From: an uncultured Methylobacillus sp.
GTDB taxonomy: Bacteria; Pseudomonadota; Gammaproteobacteria; Burkholderiales; Methylophilaceae
Direction of reading: 5' to 3'
Assembly (NCBI GenBank): GCA_946481235.1
Contig: CAMLME010000042.1
Span: forward strand, 1 to 12,985
DNA length: 12,985 nt
The notes under the pieces were generated by a model. The model did not search any database and was not told where the DNA came from. It worked only from the letters and a program-made list of their open reading frames with translations. The translations under genes and the position numbers were made by a program. Below are positions 7,479-12,985 of the stretch, one piece after another. Each line of letters starts with the position of its first letter. The first letter of the stretch is position 1.

Positions 7479-7510
7479 TCCGGGTGTAGAGACGCAGGGA
7501 GACTTGCCGT

Positions 7511-7825
7511 TTAGCGGTCGAACTTGTAGTAAGTGTTATTCAGATAACGGGCGACGTGTATCTCTTCATCCTCGAACCATTGCAGCCCGAGGTTGGTATT
7601 GCAATTGCGGATTTGCTGTACCAGCGCACTGCCGTCACTGACCTTGCGATCGTCTCGCGTATAAATGCCGGAGCCATCGCCCCCGAAACTGCTGGCGTGA
7701 CACGAAATGCAGTGCTTCTCTACCAGCGCCTTGCCGATGTCGGCGTTGCCTCGCGCAAATGGGTCGGCATGTCCTGTCGTGGAAAACAATCCAATTGATA
7801 CAAGACCGATGGCTACGATGCGCAT
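7511..7825 (-). CDS. Small periplasmic mono-haem c-type cytochrome, SHP-like
   Basis: 104 residues with a signal peptide (cleavage near GHA-DP, about residue 20), giving a mature protein of about 84 residues. A single haem-binding motif CISCH occupies 39-43, with His43 as the proximal ligand. The protein has no methionine after the initiator, so a normal His/Met haem is excluded. The segment QIRNCNTNLG at 71-80 followed by an acidic C-terminal helix (FEDEEIHVARYL) resembles the SHP cytochrome of Rhodobacter sphaeroides, where the first Asn of RNCN binds haem (recalled). By that comparison Asn74 is the candidate sixth ligand; His90 in the last helix is the alternative. The ATG at 7825 has a strong AAGGAG, and that site is fused to the stop codon of the M48 protease gene 11 bases upstream, so the two are co-transcribed. 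It probably carries electrons or binds a small ligand. Confidence 0.88.
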   Translation of the reverse strand: MRIVAIGLVSIGLFSTTGHADPFARGNADIGKALVEKHCISCHASSFGGDGSGIYTRDDRKVSDGSALVQQIRNCNTNLGLQWFEDEEIHVARYLNNTYYKFDR

Positions 7826-7836
7826 GGGGTGCTCCT

Positions 7837-9075
7837 TCAGGATTCGAGCTTGGCGATCCGTATGCTTGCTGGCGGATGAGAATCGTAAAACGCCGAATGC
7901 AACGGATCTGGCGTCAAGGTCGAAGCATTGTCACGATAAAGTTTGACCAATGCCTCGACCAGATGTTTCGCATCGGAATGTGTAGCCGCATATTCATCGG
8001 CCTCGAATTCGTTTTTGCGGGAATAACCCGCAAGCAACGGCCTGAACAGGAAAGTGAAGACCGGACTTACGAGGATGAACAGCAGGAGCGCCATGTAGTT
8101 GCTTGCGGTGGCGACACCGAGATCGGCATAAAACCAAGGCTGATTAACGAGCCAGCCAAGCAGGGCCAGACCAAAGAAGCTGACGATGAACATCAGCGCA
8201 ATGCGCTTGATGACGTGTTTATGCTTGAAGTGGCCCAGTTCGTGCGCCAATACGGCCTCGATTTCGTCCGCATCCAGGCGGTCGAGCAGGGTATCAAAAA
8301 ACACTACGCGCTTGGCAGCGCCGAAGCCGGTGAAGTAGGCGTTGCCATGGCTGCTGCGGCGCGAACCGTCCATCACATACAATCCTTGCGACTTGAAGCC
8401 GCAACGCGTCAGCAAGGTTTCAATGCGTGTTTTCAGCGCTTCGTCGGTCAATGGCGAGAATTTGTTGAACAAGGGCGCGATGACTGTCGGATAAACGGCC
8501 AGCATCAGCAGGTTGAAGCCCGACCACAGCACCCATAGATACAGCCACCACCAGTTGCCGGCCCCCTGCATCAGCCACAGTGCTGCAAACAGCAAGGGAG
8601 CGCCGAGCGCCAGGCCGACCACCGCGTGCTTGATCAAATCGGTGAAGAACATGCTGCGCGTCATCTTGTTGAAGCCGAAGCGCTCGTCCACGACGAAGGC
8701 CTTGTAATAATCCAGCGGAATCTCGACCAGGCTGCTGATGACGAAAGCAGAAAGGATGACCAGGGCGCCGCGGAAAATCTCGGCGTCAGGCAGAATCCCG
8801 CGCCAAGCTTCGTCTATCCACTGCAGGCCACCGCCCAGCGTGAATGCAAACAACAGAACGGCCTGCACCAGGCTTTCGATGATGACCAGCCGCGTCTTGG
8901 CCGAGGAGTAGTCGGCGGCTTTCTGATGCGCATCCAGGCTGATATTGTTCGCGAAAGCCGGAGGAACGATGTTCCTGTGCGACTGGATATAAGCGATATG
9001 TCGCCGTCCCAGCCAGAAACGGATCAGTGTGGTCAGAACAAGCAAGCTCAGGAACAGGGCGGTAAAAGCGGTCAT
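7837..9075 (-). CDS. M48-family membrane zinc metalloprotease (Ste24/CAAX protease 1-like)
   Basis: 412 residues, close to the length of Ste24-type endopeptidases. It has about seven transmembrane segments (for example near 5-22, 65-83, 103-118, 150-169, 176-201, 300-320 and 329-348). The active-site helix HELGH lies at 278-282 (ligands His278 and His282, catalytic Glu279) and the third zinc ligand is Glu356 in EFEAD at 356-360. The N-terminal half matches the CAAX-protease-1 N domain (DYYKAFVVDERFGFNK at 132-147). It is an inner-membrane protease; bacteria lack prenylated CAAX substrates, so quality control of membrane proteins is the likelier role, by analogy. ATG at 9075 gives the expected N-terminus, although no good Shine-Dalgarno precedes it. 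It is divergent from orn (63-base gap) and coupled to the downstream cytochrome gene, whose ribosome-binding site starts in its stop codon. Confidence 0.93.
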   Translation of the reverse strand: MTAFTALFLSLLVLTTLIRFWLGRRHIAYIQSHRNIVPPAFANNISLDAHQKAADYSSAKTRLVIIESLVQAVLLFAFTLGGGLQWIDEAWRGILPDAEIFRGALVILSAFVISSLVEIPLDYYKAFVVDERFGFNKMTRSMFFTDLIKHAVVGLALGAPLLFAALWLMQGAGNWWWLYLWVLWSGFNLLMLAVYPTVIAPLFNKFSPLTDEALKTRIETLLTRCGFKSQGLYVMDGSRRSSHGNAYFTGFGAAKRVVFFDTLLDRLDADEIEAVLAHELGHFKHKHVIKRIALMFIVSFFGLALLGWLVNQPWFYADLGVATASNYMALLLFILVSPVFTFLFRPLLAGYSRKNEFEADEYAATHSDAKHLVEALVKLYRDNASTLTPDPLHSAFYDSHPPASIRIAKLES

Positions 9076-9138
9076 CGTGATTTATTTTCGGTTAAACTCG
9101 ACACTATTTGGAAGCGTTGAAAGGCACTAAGGTTCATT
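9076..9138. promoter_or_regulatory. Divergent gap between the M48 protease gene and orn
   Basis: 63 bases that must contain the start signals of both genes. On the plus strand TAAGG at 9128-9132 serves as a short Shine-Dalgarno for orn. The region is AT-rich (TTTATTTTC at 9081-9089), but I cannot place a convincing -35/-10 pair on either strand. No hairpin or repeat stands out. Confidence 0.3.
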
Positions 9139-9687
9139 ATGGCACAAGATAACAACAATCTAATCTGGATCGATATGGAGATGAGCGGGCTGCTCCCCGA
9201 CAGCGATGTCATTCTGGAGCTCGCGGTCGTTATCACCGATGCCAATCTGGACATTCTCGCTGAATCTCCCGTCCTCGTCGTGCATCAGTCCGACGAGGTG
9301 CTGGACGGCATGGACGCATGGAACAAGGGCACCCATGGCAAGTCCGGCCTGATCGACAAGGTGAAGGCCTCGACGCTGGACGACGCAGCGGCAGAAGCGC
9401 AAATGATCGAATTCCTCAAGGAGTGGGTCCCCGCCAACAAGTCGCCGATGTGCGGCAATTCCATCTGCCAGGATCGCCGTTTCATGGCGCGCTATATGCC
9501 CAAGCTGGAAGCGTACTTCCACTACCGTAACCTGGATGTCAGCACGCTGAAGGAGTTGTCCCGCCGCTGGGCGCCCAAGGTGTACGACGGTTTCAAGAAG
9601 GCCGGCAAGCACACCGCGCTGGCGGATATTCACGAGTCCATCGAAGAGCTGAAGTACTACCGTGAGCACTTCATCAAACTGGACTAA
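9139..9687 (+). CDS. orn: Oligoribonuclease
   Basis: 182 residues, the usual length of Orn. It degrades the last di- and short oligoribonucleotides of RNA decay, including the pGpG product of cyclic-di-GMP breakdown, in the cytosol as a dimer. All DEDDh catalytic residues are in place and at the same numbers as in the E. coli enzyme (recalled): Asp12 and Glu14 (WIDMEMSGL), Asp112 ([12 protein letters not shown]), His158 and Asp163 (GKHTALADI). The conserved [18 protein letters not shown] follows at 123-140. The start at 9139 leaves only ten residues before the first catalytic Asp, as expected. It is divergent from the M48 protease gene, and its stop lies 9 bases from the stop of the convergent barrel gene, with no terminator seen between them. 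Confidence 0.97.
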   Translation: MAQDNNNLIWIDMEMSGLLPDSDVILELAVVITDANLDILAESPVLVVHQSDEVLDGMDAWNKGTHGKSGLIDKVKASTLDDAAAEAQMIEFLKEWVPANKSPMCGNSICQDRRFMARYMPKLEAYFHYRNLDVSTLKELSRRWAPKVYDGFKKAGKHTALADIHESIEELKYYREHFIKLD

Positions 9688-9696
9688 GCGGCAGAT

Positions 9697-10560
9697 TCAA
9701 AACTGGTACAACCACCCTGCCCGTGTCGAGTAGCCTTCGTAAGTGTGTCCGCCCTTGGCATCTGCATCGAAATAGCGCGCGCTGATGTCGAAGGCCATAT
9801 TTCCACTGATGGCGTAGTTGTAGCCTAATTCGAGCGTATTGGTGACTGCATCGAAGCGATAGGCAGTGCGCGACTCGCCATGTTCGGACAGTGCCGTGTC
9901 CGGCGTTTGTGCCGTATAGCGCAAAGGAGTGCCGGATAGCGATGACTGGGGTGCGGAAGAAAACTGATCACCGAAAATCCGGGCGGCTTTTGCATAAATC
10001 GAGCCTTGGGTTGTCAGGCGAAAATCCGCACTTAATTGCCAGCCATGGTTGCGTAGATCGAACACACGGCTGTCTTCCGCATGGCGGCGGTCCGCCATCC
10101 ATCCAGCGGTCATGCGCAACTTATCCGTAAAATATTTCCCGACGGTAATACCAAGATGATTGATCCACCCGTCGCGGATTTCGCTGTCGCGATATTCCAG
10201 ACGCTCGGCGCCCAGCGCGAAGTCAATCCAGGGTGACGTGAATCCAGGCAATGGTTGAATTCGGTAGCGGGCGCCTGCGCTGGCAGAAACGAGGCTGAGG
10301 TCGTCGTAATGCAATTGTTTGTTCAACTGAATGCCGGCGCGGGCGACAAGGCCGCTGTGGGAGGTGATGCGCATGCTGCGGCTAATGTTTGCGCCAAGCT
10401 GAAGTGCGGTATCTTCCTGCACGTCCTGACTGTATTCCGCGTGGCCGATATTGCTGTCGTGAGCGAGCGCAGCTTCCATGGCGATATGTGTTGCATCGGC
10501 CTGCGCGGTTCCCGCCAGCGCCTGACACGCGAGAATGAAGATACAATGTTGCCAGTTCAT
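9697..10560 (-). CDS. Outer-membrane beta-barrel protein of unknown function
   Basis: 287 residues. A signal peptide with cleavage near AQA-DA (after residue 21) is followed by a mature chain made almost wholly of alternating short amphipathic strands and turns (LGANISRSM, GLVARAGIQL, VSASAGARYRI, TLELGYNYAIS). It ends in Trp-Leu-Tyr-Gln-Phe; the terminal Phe is the BAM recognition signature of outer-membrane barrels. Around ten to twelve strands seem likely. I do not recognise the specific family; the early HDSNIGHA segment recalls the barrel region of surface-lipoprotein-assembly-modifier-like proteins, but that is weak. The frame is open to 10596; I use ATG 10560 because the signal peptide starts there and AAAAGGGG (10569-10576, minus strand) is a good ribosome-binding site. 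It is divergent from the FecR-domain gene across 41 bases, so the two may be functionally linked. Confidence 0.82.
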   Translation of the reverse strand: MNWQHCIFILACQALAGTAQADATHIAMEAALAHDSNIGHAEYSQDVQEDTALQLGANISRSMRITSHSGLVARAGIQLNKQLHYDDLSLVSASAGARYRIQPLPGFTSPWIDFALGAERLEYRDSEIRDGWINHLGITVGKYFTDKLRMTAGWMADRRHAEDSRVFDLRNHGWQLSADFRLTTQGSIYAKAARIFGDQFSSAPQSSLSGTPLRYTAQTPDTALSEHGESRTAYRFDAVTNTLELGYNYAISGNMAFDISARYFDADAKGGHTYEGYSTRAGWLYQF

Positions 10561-10613
10561 GCTTGACACCCCTTTTAATTCAAGAATATAAAGCACTTAC
10601 CATGTCAAAACAA
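10561..10613. promoter_or_regulatory. Overlapping, face-to-face promoters of the barrel and FecR-domain genes
   Basis: Plus strand: perfect -35 TTGACA at 10563-10568, an 18-base spacer, and -10 TATAAA at 10587-10592. The expected +1 is near 10599, leaving only about three bases before the ATG at 10602. Minus strand: -35-like TTGTTT at 10608-10613, a 17-base spacer, and -10 TATATT at 10585-10590. The expected +1 is near 10578 with an 18-base leader that holds AAAAGGGG. The two -10 boxes share four bases (10587-10590), so RNA polymerase should not occupy both promoters at once. A second TTGACA on the minus strand at 10603-10608 makes an inverted repeat with the first one. Confidence 0.6.
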
Positions 10614-11330
10614 TCCGAAGTGCTCGAGGCGCGTCGCGAGTTCCTGATCCGTGCCTTGCAGGCCGGAGTTTACACATTGGCGGGGAGCTTATTATTGCCA
10701 GGGGCGGCGCGTGCTGGAGCGCTGGGCAAGGTGCCTCGGGAATTGCCGGCCGGACAGTCGATCTATGATTTACGTGGCGAAGTTCTGGTCAACGGAAAAC
10801 CTGCCACTATGAATACCGTGATCGGTCATAGCGACCGTATCGAAACCGCGAAAGATGGGCAGCTGATTTTTGTGGTGGGAAAGGATGCCTTTTTGATGCG
10901 CGGCAGTAGCAAGCTGGAGCTTTCTGGCGACGACTCTTTGCTGGTGTCGGGTTTGCGACTGGTGAGTGGAGCACTTTTGTCTGTTTTTGGCAAAAAACAA
11001 CATCATTTCAGTACGGCGACCGCCACGATAGGCATCCGTGGAACCGGCCTCTATGTCGAGGCGCAGGAGGATCTTTCCTATGTTTGCACCTGCTACGGAA
11101 CCACTGATATTGTTGCGCTCAATGATACTGCCAGCCAGGAAACCATTGTTTCGCAGCATCATGATGCGCCGCGTTACATTCTTGCCGACGGTACAAGTGG
11201 GCAGCGCATTCGCACAGCGCCTTTCAAGAATCACACAGACCTTGAACTTGCTCTTATCGAGGCGTTGGTAGGTCGTACGCCACCCTTCAATTTGTTCGAT
11301 GAAGGCTATGGCAGTCCCCGACGATACTGA
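10602..11330 (+). CDS. Tat-exported FecR-domain protein
   Basis: 242 residues. The N-terminus has a twin-arginine signal: Arg11-Arg12 in ARREFLIRAL, a hydrophobic core, and a likely cleavage after AARA (residue 38). The mature part carries a FecR-type beta domain at about 57-150 (IYDLRGEVLVNGKPATMNTV, then the hallmark TATATIGIRGTGLYVEA at 138-154 by rough count). A Cys-Thr-Cys motif follows immediately, and a His-His pair (QHHDAPRYIL) about 22 residues later. There is no membrane anchor or sigma-factor partner, so it is not a classic FecR anti-sigma; it is probably a soluble periplasmic protein. The ATG at 10602 is chosen because it starts the signal; the upstream in-frame TTG at 10563 is the promoter -35. 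No Shine-Dalgarno is present and the transcript should be almost leaderless. Tat export hints at folding or cofactor loading before export, possibly a metal at the Cys/His motifs (inference). Confidence 0.85.
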   Translation: MSKQSEVLEARREFLIRALQAGVYTLAGSLLLPGAARAGALGKVPRELPAGQSIYDLRGEVLVNGKPATMNTVIGHSDRIETAKDGQLIFVVGKDAFLMRGSSKLELSGDDSLLVSGLRLVSGALLSVFGKKQHHFSTATATIGIRGTGLYVEAQEDLSYVCTCYGTTDIVALNDTASQETIVSQHHDAPRYILADGTSGQRIRTAPFKNHTDLELALIEALVGRTPPFNLFDEGYGSPRRY

Positions 11331-11334
11331 TGGC

Positions 11335-11360
11335 AAAAAAAAGGGTGCGAAGCGCACCCT
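11335..11360 (-). terminator. Intrinsic terminator downstream of glgA
   Basis: A perfect 8-base-pair stem, AGGGTGCG (11342-11349) with CGCACCCT (11353-11360), has a 3-base loop. On the minus strand it is followed directly by eight Ts (the A run at 11335-11342, one base of which is shared with the stem). This is a textbook Rho-independent terminator for leftward transcription, ending the glgA mRNA about 75 bases after its stop codon. On the plus strand no T run follows the hairpin, so it should not stop the FecR-domain transcript efficiently. Between it and glgA is a second weak hairpin, AGCTTT/AAAGCT at 11376-11392. Confidence 0.88.
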
Positions 11361-11433
11361 CAAGGAGGAGATTTAAGCTTTGGAGAAAAGCTCGCTTATA
11401 TCTAAGCAATAGCTATGCCAAAATTTCATTTCC

Positions 11434-12882
11434 TCACATGAGGGAGCGGTAAATATTCAGGTAGTCCAGAGCGCTGTGATCCCAGCTTAAATCCACCGCC
11501 ATCCCATTCTGTTGGATCTTGCGCCATTCCGCCTTATTTCCATAGCAAGCCAATGCGCGCTGAATAGTAGTCAACAGATCATTGGTGTTTGCCAGATCGA
11601 ACACGAAGCCGTTGGCACTGCCGTTCGCCAGCGAAGATGCGGTCGTGTCATGCACCGAGTCGGCCAGTCCGCCGGTGCGACGTACAACCGGTGGCGTGCC
11701 ATAGCGCAGGCCATACATCTGGTTTAGTCCGCACGGCTCGAAGCGCGACGGCATGATGAAGATATCCACACCAGCCATGATCATGTGAGAGAGAGGTTCG
11801 TTGTAACCTATGGTGACGCTAACCTGTTGCGGATGCTCCAATGCCAGTTGCAGGAAGCCTTGCTCCAACGCGGGATCGCCGCCGCCGAGCACCGCAATCT
11901 GACAGCCTTGTTTCAGCAAAGGGGCTGAGCACTTCAGGAATAAGTCCAAGCCTTTCTGGCTGGTGAGACGACTGACGACGCCTAGCAGCGGCATTGCGGC
12001 GTCCTGCGTCAAGCCAAGCCGATGTTGCAATGCCAGCTTCACTGTGTCTTTCTTGCTCAGGTTATCGCTATCGTAGGTCTGCGGAAGATGCTGATCTTCG
12101 GCCGGATTCCATTCCGTGGTGTCGATGCCGTTCAGGATACCGTGAATGTCCTTGCTGCGCGTCGCAAGCAAGCCTTGTAAACCGAAACCGTATTCCGCCG
12201 TCTGGATTTCTTGTGCATACGTGGGACTGACGGTCGCGATGCTGTCCGCATAAAACACGCCGGCTTTCAGGAAGGACAGCTGCCCGTAATATTCAAAACC
12301 ATTGATAGTGAAACCATCGCGCGGCAATCCGAGTCTCTCTACCCATTCGGCCGGGAAATTTCCCTGGAAGGCTAGATTATGGATTCCGAGCACTGATTTG
12401 GCGCACGGCGACCCTGAATAGTGCATATATGCCGGGGTTAAACCACCCTGCCAATCGTTGCAGTGAACGATATCCGGGATCCAGTCGGCCAAAGGGCTGG
12501 CCTTGCTGCCAAGAATTGCCGCAATCCGGGAAAGAATGCCGAAGCGTAATGGGTTGTCCACCCATTCGTGCCCAGTGCTGTCGAGGTAAGGGCCGCCATC
12601 CCGGTCGTATAGCTGGGGATGGTCGATCACCATGACGGGTACGCCGGTATCCGGCATTTCGCCGGTCAGTATGGTGACGTTACCTACCATGGGAAGCCAT
12701 TTCAGTTCCAGCAGGGCACGCGTGTTGCGTAACTTGGCTAGCACTTGGCGATACCCCGGGATCAGCAGGCGGACGTCTTCGCCCAGATGCCTCATTGCCG
12801 CTGGCAAAGAGCCGCTGACATCGGCAAGCCCTCCGGTTTTGATGAGCGGATAGGCTTCTGAAGTAACGTAGAGAATGCGCAA
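11434..12882 (-). CDS. glgA: Glycogen synthase (ADP-glucose type)
   Basis: 482 residues, GT5 family. It transfers glucose from ADP-glucose to the growing alpha-1,4-glucan in the cytosol. The N-terminal Rossmann domain begins MRILYVTSEAYPLIKTGGLADV with the ADP-glucose-binding KTGGLADV at 15-22; HCNDWQGGL lies at 140-148. The C-terminal domain has GVVSRLTSQKG at 301-311, the catalytic SRFEPCGL at 379-386 and TGGLADSV at 403-410, all as in bacterial GlgA. The start is TTG at 12882: an in-frame stop lies five codons upstream, no in-frame ATG exists between, and the TTG begins exactly the universal GlgA N-terminus. The ribosome-binding site is weak (AAAGA about eight bases upstream). TTG plus a poor site suggests low translation. 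No glgB or glgC is visible inside the window. The gene ends in a strong intrinsic terminator. Confidence 0.96.
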   Translation of the reverse strand: MRILYVTSEAYPLIKTGGLADVSGSLPAAMRHLGEDVRLLIPGYRQVLAKLRNTRALLELKWLPMVGNVTILTGEMPDTGVPVMVIDHPQLYDRDGGPYLDSTGHEWVDNPLRFGILSRIAAILGSKASPLADWIPDIVHCNDWQGGLTPAYMHYSGSPCAKSVLGIHNLAFQGNFPAEWVERLGLPRDGFTINGFEYYGQLSFLKAGVFYADSIATVSPTYAQEIQTAEYGFGLQGLLATRSKDIHGILNGIDTTEWNPAEDQHLPQTYDSDNLSKKDTVKLALQHRLGLTQDAAMPLLGVVSRLTSQKGLDLFLKCSAPLLKQGCQIAVLGGGDPALEQGFLQLALEHPQQVSVTIGYNEPLSHMIMAGVDIFIMPSRFEPCGLNQMYGLRYGTPPVVRRTGGLADSVHDTTASSLANGSANGFVFDLANTNDLLTTIQRALACYGNKAEWRKIQQNGMAVDLSWDHSALDYLNIYRSLM

Positions 12883-12985
12883 CGGAATATCTTTCTATCG
12901 GGACATCTGGCCCGCATTGCGGCGCGGTCAGACCTTGGCAGTTATCGTCAAGGGGTCAAACCTGTTAGAATAATTGATCAACCTG
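12883..12985. promoter_or_regulatory. Region upstream of glgA
   Basis: 103 bases up to the window edge without a gene. It should hold the glgA promoter on the minus strand, but I cannot place a good -35/-10 pair; TTGACC and TTGACG occur on that strand near 12950 without a matching -10. On the plus strand TAGAAT at 12966-12971, with a weak TTATCG 18 bases upstream (12942-12947), could be a promoter for a gene beyond the edge. Both readings are tentative. Confidence 0.25.

Noticed and set aside
10603..10608. TTGACA on the minus strand as -35 of the barrel gene.
   Set aside because: The TATATT -10 is only 12 bases away, too close; TTGTTT at 10608-10613 has the right 17-base spacing although it is a weaker match.
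11342..11360. The hairpin as a terminator for the FecR-domain gene.
   Set aside because: On the plus strand the T run is missing (the A run lies before the stem), so it fits only leftward transcription from glgA.
11362..11412. Strong plus-strand AAGGAGG (11362-11368) followed by a 10-codon frame from TTG 11380 to TAG 11410-11412.
   Set aside because: The spacing is long (11 bases), the start is TTG, the peptide is tiny and the site lies in the 3' region of glgA on the other strand. Probably chance.

Overview
The window looks like ordinary chromosome of a mid-to-high-GC Gram-negative bacterium. Gene content (DnaQ, Orn, RsgA, a Ste24-like M48 protease, a SulP transporter next to modABC, a Tat-exported FecR-domain protein and a single-haem periplasmic cytochrome) suggests a betaproteobacterium, perhaps of the Nitrosomonadales/Gallionellaceae type. 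That placement is inferred from remembered resemblance, not from a search. I see no rRNA, tRNA, CRISPR array, insertion sequence, prophage or integration site.

Layout from left to right. Bases 1-384 hold the 3' end of dnaQ (proofreading subunit of DNA polymerase III), which meets queD (minus strand, queuosine/7-deazaguanine pathway) stop codon to stop codon. From 936 to 5141 runs a plus-strand cluster: a SulP-family anion permease with a STAS domain, then modA, modB and modC, a complete molybdate ABC importer. It collides tail to tail with a minus-strand pair, rsgA followed by a histone-deacetylase-family hydrolase, joined by an ATGA overlap. A small plus-strand gene for an exported EF-hand protein follows. 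Next comes a minus-strand pair, an M48 membrane protease followed by a small c-type cytochrome whose Shine-Dalgarno sequence grows out of the protease stop codon. orn (oligoribonuclease) is divergent from the protease. A minus-strand outer-membrane beta-barrel gene and a plus-strand Tat-signal FecR-domain gene diverge from a 41-base gap. The window ends with glgA (glycogen synthase, minus strand, TTG start), with a clear intrinsic terminator at 11335-11360.

The most notable points are: (1) the mini-cytochrome has no methionine after its initiator and carries an Arg-Asn-Cys-Asn segment like that of the high-spin, Asn-ligated SHP cytochromes; (2) the barrel/FecR pair has two opposing sigma70-like promoters whose -10 boxes overlap, and the fecR-side transcript should be almost leaderless; (3) queD has a perfect extended -10 placed so that the transcript should begin at the ATG; (4) a SulP permease is packed into the same transcription unit as the molybdate importer; (5) an HDAC-family enzyme is translationally coupled to RsgA. 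Nothing here is a clear new defence or mobile system; the barrel/FecR pair is the best candidate for an undescribed functional unit.
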